Shown piece after piece: positions 1 to 8,660 of a stretch of 64,000 bases of DNA (the stretch's first letter is position 1; every line of letters begins with the position of its first letter). The stretch is from Flavobacteriales bacterium (GTDB lineage: Bacteria; Bacteroidota; Bacteroidia; Flavobacteriales_D; Crocinitomicaceae): assembly GCA_947454525.1 (NCBI GenBank), contig CANGJM010000004.1, positions 124,001 to 188,000 on the forward strand, written 5' to 3'. The notes below the pieces were generated by a model. That model saw only the letters and a program-made list of their open reading frames with translations. It was not told where the DNA came from and made no database searches. The translations under genes were made by a program, and so were the position numbers.

Positions 1-1059
1 GGAGGTCCAACGTCCCAAAGCTTTTAGTAACTGAACTTGTTCTTCTGGAATGGTTCCATCTGCTTTTGGACCAATGTCTAGCAGTAAATTCCCGCCCATT
101 CCAAGGCATTCGGTGAAGATTTGCAGGACTTCGTTCACTGTTTTCATGTTGTGGTCACTCGGACGATAGCCCCAATTGTCGTTGCTGGTCAGACACAATT
201 CCCAGGTATTTCGATCGGGATGCACCACAGGCATGTTCTGTTCGGGCGTATCGTAGTCCCCGTAGGATTTTAAGCGTCCGTTTAGGATGGCGTTTGGATT
301 ACTCGTATGGATGATTTGGTCAATTTTCGCTGCTTGCCATTCTTCTTCCGAGTGCTCCCAGTCTCCATCGAACCAATATAAGTCGGGTTTGAACTGCTGA
401 TTGATTTCTTGAATTTGTCCGTGCATGAAGGATAAAAAACGAGACCATCGAACACTGTCGTCCTTTATTTGATAACGGTTGTAGTCTTTGAGGAACGTTG
501 GATAATCGTCATGTGACCAATCCAACAAGGAGTAATATGCGCCAAAATGCAATCCTTCCTTACGAACGGCTTCGACGAATGGGGTGATTAAATCTCGTTT
601 CGCAGGCGTTTGATATACAACACTCAAAGGTAATTTCTCTTTCCATAGAAAATCCTTTCCATAGTTTAGTTTGAGTATCGGAAGTGCCTTTTTCAATTCA
701 GCTTCTGTGCTTCTTGGCGTTTTTAATTTCGTGTCCCAAAGTGCCACGCCATCGTGATGTTGTGTGGTCATAACCGTGTACTGTGCGCCACTTTCCTTGA
801 TCAACTTCGCCCATTCCTCCGGATGGTAATTTTCCGCTTTAAATCCATTCAGTTGTGACATGTAAGTAGGATAGGGAACACCTTTGTTGTGAAAAGCCCA
901 ACTTTCTGATGTTCCGTCCACAGCATAAATTCCCCAGTGGATAAAGATCCCCAGTTTTGCGTCAGCGAACCATTGAATGGAATCTGAATTTGTCGTTTTT
1001 TGAGAAAAAGACAAGGTGGTAAAAAGTCCAGTGATTAGAATAAAGAACAAATTTTTCAT
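1..1059 (-). CDS. Alpha-L-fucosidase (GH29 family), 3' end truncated by window edge
   Basis: Reverse-strand translation from ATG at 1059: MKNLFFILITGLFTTLSFSQKTTNSDSIQWFADAKLGIFIHWGIYAVDGTSESWAF...YWFDGDWEH...GGNLLLDIGPKADGTIPEEQ; GH29 hallmarks (FGIFIHWG-like, WFDGDWE, NLLLNIGP-like). Open through position 1, so absent from ORF track. Confidence 0.9.
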   Translation of the reverse strand, partial: MKNLFFILITGLFTTLSFSQKTTNSDSIQWFADAKLGIFIHWGIYAVDGTSESWAFHNKGVPYPTYMSQLNGFKAENYHPEEWAKLIKESGAQYTVMTTQHHDGVALWDTKLKTPRSTEAELKKALPILKLNYGKDFLWKEKLPLSVVYQTPAKRDLITPFVEAVRKEGLHFGAYYSLLDWSHDDYPTFLKDYNRYQIKDDSVRWSRFLSFMHGQIQEINQQFKPDLYWFDGDWEHSEEEWQAAKIDQIIHTSNPNAILNGRLKSYGDYDTPEQNMPVVHPDRNTWELCLTSNDNWGYRPSDHNMKTVNEVLQIFTECLGMGGNLLLDIGPKADGTIPEEQVQLLKALGRWTS

Positions 1060-1187
1060 GACGTGAAGTTACAAATTCTGTCCTGAATCCTCATAACATA
1101 TCTTTTGTGGAACGGTGTTGTAACCTAATCATTTAATCCTTAACAATTTTATCATGTGCTTAGTCGATTTAATTCGGATAGATGAAG

Positions 1188-1195
1188 TACTTTTG
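1188..1195 (+). promoter_or_regulatory. Bacteroidota-type -7 promoter element (TACTTTTG, TAnnTTTG consensus)
   Basis: TAnnTTTG match 85 bp upstream of the 1280 ORF. Confidence 0.4.
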
Positions 1196-1279
1196 TGGTG
1201 AAATTTTTCATTGATCTCCTTGACGTGAACTTCGTGTTAGCACTGAAACCAATGAAGAATTGAAAGTCTATCCTTTTCA

Positions 1280-3121
1280 ATGAATAAAGTATTCGTTCTG
1301 TGTGTTTTACTGATTTGTTTCAGGGGTCTATTTGCCCAGCAGTTAATCATTAATGAAATTTCCCAAGGAACAGGTTCAAGTGAATATGTCGAATTTGTGG
1401 TCATCGGAACACCAACATGTGTGACTCCGGTTCCAAGTTTAGATTTACGAAAAGTCATCATTGATGACAATAATGGATATTTTGCACCAGGTTCAGGTAC
1501 CGGAATTGCCAGCGGAGCAGTTCGTTTCGCAAACATTCCCTTTTGGCAAAGCATTCCGCAAGGAACGTACATCGTCATTTACAATGATGCGAGTCCAAAC
1601 ACAAGTTTACCTGCGGATGATAATACCATGGCGGATGGAAATTGCCGTTTAGTTCTTCCTTCCAGTTCCATGCTTTTGGAAAAAACAACGGTAAGTCCAA
1701 CGACGACCAATCAAAGTTATCCACCTGATGTCAATTGGACCCTTGGTGGATCATGGTCACCGTTAGCGATGGCGAATTCAGATGATTCTTTTCAAGTACC
1801 GAATATTCCATCCACAGGTGTCCCATTTCACAGTGTGAGTTGGGGGAATAATTCGAGCAATGCCATCGTTTATTTTGCGGGGTCGGCCGCTGGAAAAGTA
1901 TTTTCGTTTACAAATACCACATCAAATAACTGGAATTTAGTGGCAAACTGGACAAGTGCAGATGTTGCTACTGGACAAACTCCGGGAATGGCGAATAACG
2001 CAGCGAATGACGCATGGATTGGTAGCATGAATCCACTTTGTAGTGTGAACCCAGGAATGACGGTTAGTCCAACTATTTCCAATGAAACCTGTGTGAATGC
2101 ATGTGATGGATCCATACTGACAAGTGTCACCAATGGACTTGCTCCTTATTCCTACAGTTGGTCAAACGGCGCGACAACTAGTTCTATTTCAAATGTTTGT
2201 CCAGGTTCGTATACGGTAACAGTTACTGGAGCGAATGGTTGTTCGGTTATTGAAACGTTTACAATTACGGCAGGAACAGCAGGCTCGAACGCCACTATTT
2301 CTGCAGCGGGACCATTTACGAATCAAGATGCAGCGCAACAAATTCAAGCGATCAATGGGGGAGGAGTTTGGTCGTCCACTTGCGGTACGTGTTTATCTTC
2401 AAATGGCATGTTTAATCCACAAGTAGCTGGAATCGGGACATGGCAAGTATGTTATTCTTTGGGTTCTGGAAGCTGTGCGGATACGCAATGCATCAACATC
2501 GTTGTAACGAATGGGTGTACACCACAGACAACGACAGAGTCCTTAACGATTTGTCCGGGTGATTCCGCCTTCATTAACGGAATTTGGGAAAATTCCCCAG
2601 GACAATATTCAGCTGCTTTTCAGGATGTCAACAATTGCGATAGTACGCACATTGCGACCTTAAGTTTGTATGCGGTCACACCAACTACGGAAAACATCAT
2701 TCTATGCGAATTTGATTCCGTTTTAGTCTTTAATCAGTGGATTTACGGAGCGCAAACAGTCACGGAAGTAGAACAAACGTCCAATGGCTGTGATTATGTA
2801 CATACCGTAAATATTCAGTTAGAATCTTGTATTATCGATCCACCGGTCATTTTCATTCCAAATGTCTTCACGCCAAATGGCGATATGGTCAATGATACTT
2901 TTGAAATCGTCATACAAAACGGAAAAGTAGAGCGCGGATGGATTTTCAATCGTTGGGGCAATGTGATTTGCACTTTTTCACCGACCCAGTTGAAGTGGGA
3001 CGGAAAAGATGAGCTTACGGGCATTCCTGTTTTGGACGGCGTGTATACGTATGTGGTCTATTTTAATCCAGCAAATACGGTTAAAGAGTTGTACCAAGGC
3101 TTTGTAACCGTTTTTAAATAA
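1280..3121 (+). CDS. T9SS type B sorting domain-containing secreted protein with SprB-like repeat
   Basis: Signal peptide MNKVFVLCVLLICFRGLFAQ; SprB-like repeat (YSWSNGATTSSISNVCPGSYTVTVTGANGCSV); C-terminal IPNVFTPNGDMVNDTFEI...IFNRWGNVI...WDGK...VLDGVYTYVVYF (CHU_C / gliding-motility C-terminal type). Confidence 0.88.
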   Translation: MNKVFVLCVLLICFRGLFAQQLIINEISQGTGSSEYVEFVVIGTPTCVTPVPSLDLRKVIIDDNNGYFAPGSGTGIASGAVRFANIPFWQSIPQGTYIVIYNDASPNTSLPADDNTMADGNCRLVLPSSSMLLEKTTVSPTTTNQSYPPDVNWTLGGSWSPLAMANSDDSFQVPNIPSTGVPFHSVSWGNNSSNAIVYFAGSAAGKVFSFTNTTSNNWNLVANWTSADVATGQTPGMANNAANDAWIGSMNPLCSVNPGMTVSPTISNETCVNACDGSILTSVTNGLAPYSYSWSNGATTSSISNVCPGSYTVTVTGANGCSVIETFTITAGTAGSNATISAAGPFTNQDAAQQIQAINGGGVWSSTCGTCLSSNGMFNPQVAGIGTWQVCYSLGSGSCADTQCINIVVTNGCTPQTTTESLTICPGDSAFINGIWENSPGQYSAAFQDVNNCDSTHIATLSLYAVTPTTENIILCEFDSVLVFNQWIYGAQTVTEVEQTSNGCDYVHTVNIQLESCIIDPPVIFIPNVFTPNGDMVNDTFEIVIQNGKVERGWIFNRWGNVICTFSPTQLKWDGKDELTGIPVLDGVYTYVVYFNPANTVKELYQGFVTVFK

Positions 3122-3171
3122 TTAGTTTCAGGTATCTGTGCTGGATACAAAAAACATCTCGATTTTCCTTG

Positions 3172-3179
3172 TATCTTTG
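3172..3179 (+). promoter_or_regulatory. -7 promoter element of tmRNA gene (TATCTTTG)
   Basis: TAnnTTTG match ending 9 nt before the predicted mature tmRNA 5' end. Confidence 0.6.
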
Positions 3180-3188
3180 TAGTTCATT

Positions 3189-3589
3189 GGGGCCGACCTT
3201 GGATTTGACAGCGATAGCGGTAGTCAAGTGTCAGCATGCAGAGGGTTGAGGTGAACCTCTTAAATATCTTGTCTCGAACAATAATTGACAACACGTCATA
3301 CGCACTTGCTGCTTAATTAGCTGAATGTTAATTGGCTTAATCCGACTGAAGCACAGTAGGTTGGACAAGTACTTTCGGTAGATCGTCGCCTAATCGATTT
3401 GCCACTCGAAAGTTCATCCCATTAGGCTAGTGTTTGCGATGGTACTAAGCAAATGCGAAATTCAGTACCTAAGTTCAGGTTTTGGGTGTTCTTGTCCGTG
3501 CCTGGATCGAAAAATAACCGAGGAATAAGCATGTAGAAAGCTTGAAAACTCGTCGTTTGGACGAGGGTTCGAACCCCTCCGGCTCCACC
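3189..3589 (+). ncRNA. ssrA: tmRNA (transfer-messenger RNA)
   Basis: 5' GGGGCCGACCTTGGATTTGACAGC; acceptor stem pairs with 3' CCCCTCCGGCTCCACC; T-arm GAGGGTTCGAACCCCTC; internal tag ORF ending ...DNTSYALAA followed by TAA at 3314-3316. Confidence 0.95.
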
Positions 3590-3592
3590 TTC

Positions 3593-3638
3593 GCTCGCCG
3601 AAGTTTTTGAGTATCAAAAACGAAGGCGAGCTTTTTTA
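3593..3638 (+). terminator. Hairpin followed by T-run downstream of tmRNA (hairpin copy R1)
   Basis: GCTCGCC..TTTTTGAGTATCAAAAA..GGCGAGC followed by TTTTTT; arms pair at the base and at the loop end. Confidence 0.65.
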
Positions 3639-3684
3639 TTCAACCCATTTCCAAAACTTAACTTTTTTCACTTAAAGCGAGTTA

Positions 3685-3720
3685 GCTCGCCGAGTTTTTG
3701 AGCATCAAAACGAAGGCGAG
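3685..3720. repeat. Second copy (R2) of the GCTCGCC-GAGTTTTTGAGxATCAAAAA-CGAAGGCGAG hairpin
   Basis: Near-identical to 3593-3631 (GCTCGCCGAGTTTTTGAGCATCAAAACGAAGGCGAG). Confidence 0.75.
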
Positions 3721-3776
3721 ATAAGGCGAACTTGTCAATCGTTTTTAGTGAAATATTTTCTTGAACTTTTCGTTTC

Positions 3777-4016
3777 ATGGATATGTATTATGTTTATAAA
3801 CTTAGATGTGCAAATGGAAGTCCGTACACTGGTTGTACAAATAATCTTGAAGCAAGATTAGAAAGACATGCCAAAGGATATGTATTTTCAACAAAGGACA
3901 ACCTTCCAATTGAGTTAGAAATGTATGTTGCTTTCAATGATAAATATAAAGCATTTGCATTTGAAAAATACTTAAAGTCAGGTTCAGGAAGGGCCTTTAC
4001 CAAACGTCATTTCTAG
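3777..4016 (+). CDS. Small GIY-YIG nuclease family protein
   Basis: MYYVYKLRCANGSPYTGCTNNLEARLERHAKGYVFSTK...KAFAFEKYLKSGSGRAFTKRHF: YVY-x-YTG and R-x3-H motifs of the GIY-YIG superfamily; start may be ATG at 3783. Confidence 0.85.
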   Translation: MDMYYVYKLRCANGSPYTGCTNNLEARLERHAKGYVFSTKDNLPIELEMYVAFNDKYKAFAFEKYLKSGSGRAFTKRHF

Positions 4017-4078
4017 TTTTTAATGGGATTCTATCTTTTTGATCCACTGCACGTTAGCCCACGGGGGAAAGCGCAGCT

Positions 4079-4095
4079 AACCCCTCCGGCTCCAC
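4079..4095 (+). repeat. Direct repeat of the tmRNA 3' end (att-like), AACCCCTCCGGCTCCAC
   Basis: Identical 17-mer at 3572-3588 in the tmRNA T-arm/acceptor and at 4079-4095, bracketing the GIY-YIG ORF. Confidence 0.8.
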
Positions 4096-4229
4096 ATACG
4101 CTTGACTTCTTTAATTAAAAGTAAATATTTAAAATGCAATATTTTACATTCTGAAATATTATCTCATTTTCAACGTTTAAAGAAAGCTGCACTTTAACTA
4201 CAAGCTACTTAATAAACGATTTAAAGAAT

Positions 4230-4553
4230 ATGAGCTCGATTTCAAAACTAGAACAAGGTAATAGCATATTTACCATTCGTGGTTGTCAAGTGATGATTGA
4301 CCGAGATTTAGCAGATTTGTATCGAGTGGAAGTAAAAAGAATCAATGAACAAGTAAAACGGAATATCGAACACTTTCCTGAATATTTTAGATTTCAACTT
4401 ACGGAAAATGAAACGAATGAACTGGTCGCAAATTGCGACCGGTTTCGTACGTTAAAGCACTCAAATCAAAACCCATTTGTTTATACTGAGCAGGGAGTAG
4501 CAATGTTGTCTGCTGTATTGAATAGCGAAACTGAAATAATTGAATTCATATGA
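4230..4553 (+). pseudogene. ORF6N-domain (KilA-N/Bro-N-like) gene, apparently 3'-truncated
   Basis: FTIRGCQVMIDRDLADLYRVEVKRINEQVKRNIEHFPEYFRFQLTENE..ELVANCDRF...PFVYTEQGVAMLSAVLNS is ORF6N-like; the ORF stops right after AMLSAVLNSETEIIEFI, at the ATGA where the next gene begins. Confidence 0.7.
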
Positions 4554-5400
4554 AAAACGAAATTATTTTTTATCAACCTAATGGAATGGTTAATCATCTA
4601 GAGATTAAACTTAACGATGATACTGTTTGGTTAAATAGACAGCAATTGGCTATTTTGTTTGATAGGAATATCAAAACAATTGGTAAACATATTTCAACTA
4701 TTTTACGTGAAGAATTGAAGGGACTTTCAGTTGTCGCAAATTTTGCGACAACTGCCGCAGACGGTAAGGTTTATCACGTTGAACATTACAATTTGGATAT
4801 GGTTATTTCCTTGGGTTATCGCGTAAAGTCTTCGCATGGAATTCAATTTAGGATCTGGGCAAATGAAGTTATTAAAGATTACCTCCTGAAAGGATATGCC
4901 GTCAATAATCGCATGAATCGAATCGAAGACCAAATGGAAAGCATAAAAACCAAAGTGGATCAAATCGACCTTCAACTCCAAACGCAACTGATCCCCACAC
5001 AAGGCATTTTCTTCGATGGACAAGTATTCGATGCGTATGCACTATGCTCACGGATTATTCGTTCGGCAAACAAGCGCATTGTGCTGATCGACAATTACAT
5101 CGATGAAAGCACCTTGGTACATATGAGTAAGAAGAGGGAGGGAGTGACCGTTCTGCTCCTGACAAAAACGATGAACAAACAGTTGAATTTAAATCTTCAA
5201 AAGGCCGAGGTTTTCGGCCCAACGAGCAATATGGTGGATTTGAACTGAAATCCTTTCATAAAAGTCACGACCGATTTCTCATTTTTGATGACCATGAAGT
5301 CTATCATTTGGGTGCTTCACTCAAAGATTTAGGCAAGCGCTGGTTCGCATTTTCAAAGTTGGATAAGTCATCTGTTGATGGATTGTTGAACATGATCTGA
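4550..5400 (+). pseudogene. RhuM-like protein with PLD-like C-terminus, frameshifted by a 14-bp hairpin insertion
   Basis: 232-aa ORF (4550-5248) matches the 5435-6301 protein until LQKA; 14 extra nt at 5207-5220 shift the frame. The remaining homologous sequence (FELKSFHKSHDRFLI..) continues in another frame to TGA at 5398-5400. Confidence 0.8.
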
Positions 5401-5434
5401 CGACTTGAATTAAGTTTCTAAAATTTTAATTCAC

Positions 5435-6301
5435 ATGAAAAACGAAATTATTATTTTCAATTCCAATGAACTTGCCCATCACATAGAGGTGAGAATGGAT
5501 GAAGAAAAAGAAACATTTTGGTTAACTCAAGAACAAATGGCTCAATTATTCGAACGGGATAGAACCGTGATTTCTAAACACCTGAAGAACATTTTCAAAG
5601 ATGAAGAATTAGACGAAAAAGTGGTGTGTGCATTTTTTGCACATACCACTCAACATGGTGCCATCCAAGGGAAAACACAAGGAAAGGAAATTAAATGCTA
5701 CAACTTGGATGCAATTCTCTCCGTCGGTTATCGCGTAAATTCAAAAAGAGGTACGCAGTTTCGCATTTGGGCGAATCGCGTTTTGAAGGATTACCTCCTG
5801 AAAGGATATGCGGTCAATAATCGCATGAATCGAATCGAAGACCAAATGGAAAGCATAAAAAACAAAGTGGATCAAATCGATCTTCAACTCCATACGCAAC
5901 TGATCCCCACCCAAGGCATTTTCTTCGATGGACAAGTTTTCGACGCGTATGCGCTATGCTCCCGGATTATTCGTTCGGCGAACAAACGCATTGTGCTGAT
6001 CGACAATTACATCGATGAAAGTACCTTGGTGCATTTGAGTAAGAAAAGGGTAGGAGTGACCGTTCTGCTCTTGACAAAAACGATGAACAAACAACTTCAA
6101 CTCGATCTTCAAAAGGCCAACGAACAATATGGTGGATTTGAGTTGAAATCCTTTCATAAAAGTCACGACCGATTTCTCATTATTGATAACCATGAAGTCT
6201 ATCATTTGGGTGCTTCGCTCAAAGATTTAGGCAAGCGCTGGTTCGCATTTTCAAAGTTGGATAAGTCCTCGGTTGATGGATTGTTGACATCGATCAAGTA
6301 A
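5435..6301 (+). CDS. RhuM-family N-terminal domain fused to PLD-like (HxRx4D) C-terminal domain
   Basis: N-term MKNEIIIFNSNELAHHIEVRMDEEKETFWLTQEQMAQLFERDRTVISKHLKNIF..YNLDAILSVGYRV (RhuM-type); C-term SRIIRSANKRIVLIDNYIDESTLVHLS..SHDRFLIIDNHEVYHLGASLKDLG. Confidence 0.85.
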   Translation: MKNEIIIFNSNELAHHIEVRMDEEKETFWLTQEQMAQLFERDRTVISKHLKNIFKDEELDEKVVCAFFAHTTQHGAIQGKTQGKEIKCYNLDAILSVGYRVNSKRGTQFRIWANRVLKDYLLKGYAVNNRMNRIEDQMESIKNKVDQIDLQLHTQLIPTQGIFFDGQVFDAYALCSRIIRSANKRIVLIDNYIDESTLVHLSKKRVGVTVLLLTKTMNKQLQLDLQKANEQYGGFELKSFHKSHDRFLIIDNHEVYHLGASLKDLGKRWFAFSKLDKSSVDGLLTSIK

Positions 6302-6359
6302 CTTCATTTTAATTTAAAATAGTTCTATTCTTTCTAACTATTTTCGTAACTTCAAATAA

Positions 6360-8660
6360 ATGAAGTCCAAATTGAACCCAGAACAACGCTCTCCTGCCGA
6401 TTTTACCGAGCATTTTATTAACCAGACGAATCAGTCCATTTTCTTGACAGGCAAAGCCGGGACCGGAAAAACGACCTTGCTTCGTAAAATCATGGCATCT
6501 ACGCATAAAAATGCGGTGATTGTTGCGCCAACAGGAATCGCTGCGTTGAACGCCGGTGGGGTCACGATTCATTCCTTCTTTCAATTGCCTTTTGCGGGAT
6601 TCATTCCGGAATTCGGGGTGAAGGCCTCGTTCACGGATACGGTGAAATTCGAAACCAAGGATACCTTGATGCGTCATTTCTCCATGAACAAAACACGCAT
6701 TAAAATCATTCGCAACATCGAATTACTGATCATCGATGAAGTCAGTATGCTTCGAGCGGATTTATTGGATGCCATGGATTGGACACTGCGGAATGTTCGG
6801 AGGATTCATGAACCTTTTGGTGGTGTTCAAGTCCTGTTTATTGGTGATTTATTACAGCTTCCTCCGGTTGTGAAACAAGAGGAATGGCAAGTTCTTCGTT
6901 CGTATTACGACGGCGTATTTTTCTTTCACGCGAAAGTATTGAGGGAAATTCAGCCTTTGTATATCGAATTAACAACCATTTACCGTCAGCAAGACCAGGA
7001 TTTTATTCAAGTGCTGAATCACCTGCGAAACAATGAAATTACCGTGGAAGATGTGGAAGTGTTGAATAAATACGTCAAACCTGACTTCGATTCATCCAAA
7101 CATGATGGCTACATTACCTTAACCACGCACAATACGAAAGCCGATGAAATAAATGCGAAAGCTTTAGCAGCATTAACCGGAAAAAAAGTGAACTACGACG
7201 CAGAAGTTGTCGGTGAATACCCGAAGCATTTATTTCCTTTGGAAGAAACACTGGAATTAAAGGTTGGAGCGCAAGTGATGTTCGTTAAAAACGATTTATC
7301 CTTCGATAAAAATTACTTCAACGGGAAAATGGGAAAAATCAAATCCTTGAGCGATCAGGAAATCACTGTTCACTTTCCTGAGGAGAATAAAACCATTGTT
7401 GTGGAGAAATTCGAGTGGACAAACATTCGCTATGCCTTGAATGACTCAACCGGAGAGGTGAAGGAAGAAGTTTTGGGGACATTCGTCCATTATCCAATAA
7501 AACTTGCATGGGCAATCACCGTGCACAAAAGCCAAGGATTAACCTTCGATAAAGCGGTTTTGGATGTATCCGATGTTTTTGCGCCCGGACAAGCGTACGT
7601 CGCTTTATCTCGTTTGCGCTCATTAGACGGTTTAGTACTCTTGAAACCAATGCGCATGAATGGACTTTCTAATGATCAGCAAGTGGTTGCGTTCAGTCAA
7701 AACAAAGCGGAGGAGGAACTATTGCCGTCGTATTTAGAGCAAAGTACGAAACACTACTTAATTGCATGTTTAAAACAAGCGTTTGACTGGTACGACCTCG
7801 GCTCGAAGTGGGGGAGTCATGAGGCAAGTTATCACTTAGTAGGACTTAAAAGCGAAAAGGGAAAAAACAAAAGTTGGATCGCCATGCAAAACCAAGTGAT
7901 TCAATCTACCATGGATCCAGCGCGTAAATTTGGCCGACAGTTAGATCAGGTCTTGCAAGCACCAAAATTCGATGTCCACTTTTTAAACGAGCGTGTTCAA
8001 GCAGCATATCTGTACTTCTTTAAATCACTGGACGATGTGCTGTCTTCGAATTTGAGAAAAATCGGTGAGTTAAGTCGCGTTCGAAAAACCAAGCAATACG
8101 CGGAGGAATTGGAAGAATTAGATGAAGTCCTCACGGAAACCATTCTTCGACTTAAAAGAGCACGCCTGCTCATCGAGGCAGTGTCCGCCGGTAAGGAAAT
8201 TACGAAATCCATTGTTTGGAACCATGAAATAGCCAATTACAAAATTGGAAAGGTGGCCGCCATCAAACAAGAGTTAAAGCAAGTGCCATCATTACTAGAT
8301 GATCCAGAGGATGAATATGACGCAATTTTCACTAAAACAAGCAAAAAATTAAGCACGGCTAAAAAGGAGAAGAAATCCACCTACGAACAAACATTGGAAT
8401 TATTGGAACAAGGAAAAGATGTGCATGAAATCGCGCGCATTCGTCAAGTTTCGACACAAACCATTGGAAATCATTTTGCCTATTTGATTCGTAGTGAGAA
8501 AATCGAATTGACAGACGTCATGTCACCAAAACGAATCTCGGAACTAGCGACCATGTTCGATGGATTTGAAGGTACTTCCTTATCACCACTGAAAGAAAAG
8601 CTAGGAAACAAAGTCACTTGGGAAGAATTGAAACTCTATCAAGCGCATTCGATGCTTTAA
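6360..8660 (+). CDS. Pif1/RecD2-like SF1B helicase with C-terminal HTH-type region
   Basis: Walker A FLTGKAGTGKTTLL; IVAPTGIAALNAGGVTIHSFFQLP; LLIIDEVSMLRADLLD; GDLLQLPPV; LAWAITVHKSQGLTFDKAVLD; C-term HTH-like KDVHEIARIRQVSTQTIGNHFAYLI. Confidence 0.92.
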   Translation: MKSKLNPEQRSPADFTEHFINQTNQSIFLTGKAGTGKTTLLRKIMASTHKNAVIVAPTGIAALNAGGVTIHSFFQLPFAGFIPEFGVKASFTDTVKFETKDTLMRHFSMNKTRIKIIRNIELLIIDEVSMLRADLLDAMDWTLRNVRRIHEPFGGVQVLFIGDLLQLPPVVKQEEWQVLRSYYDGVFFFHAKVLREIQPLYIELTTIYRQQDQDFIQVLNHLRNNEITVEDVEVLNKYVKPDFDSSKHDGYITLTTHNTKADEINAKALAALTGKKVNYDAEVVGEYPKHLFPLEETLELKVGAQVMFVKNDLSFDKNYFNGKMGKIKSLSDQEITVHFPEENKTIVVEKFEWTNIRYALNDSTGEVKEEVLGTFVHYPIKLAWAITVHKSQGLTFDKAVLDVSDVFAPGQAYVALSRLRSLDGLVLLKPMRMNGLSNDQQVVAFSQNKAEEELLPSYLEQSTKHYLIACLKQAFDWYDLGSKWGSHEASYHLVGLKSEKGKNKSWIAMQNQVIQSTMDPARKFGRQLDQVLQAPKFDVHFLNERVQAAYLYFFKSLDDVLSSNLRKIGELSRVRKTKQYAEELEELDEVLTETILRLKRARLLIEAVSAGKEITKSIVWNHEIANYKIGKVAAIKQELKQVPSLLDDPEDEYDAIFTKTSKKLSTAKKEKKSTYEQTLELLEQGKDVHEIARIRQVSTQTIGNHFAYLIRSEKIELTDVMSPKRISELATMFDGFEGTSLSPLKEKLGNKVTWEELKLYQAHSML

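Noticed and set aside
1237-1578. 113-aa minus-strand ORF opposite the 1280 T9SS gene
   Set aside because: Antisense to a well-supported CDS with signal peptide and sorting domain; no recognisable domain.
4050-4096. Possible second tRNA or tmRNA gene ending in CCTCCGGCTCCACA
   Set aside because: Only the last 17 nt match the tmRNA end; no cloverleaf or acceptor partner upstream, so treated as a duplicated attachment-like fragment.
8657-8660. 4-nt convergent overlap of the Pif1-like helicase and T9SS gene stops
   Set aside because: Common compact convergent arrangement; not informative.
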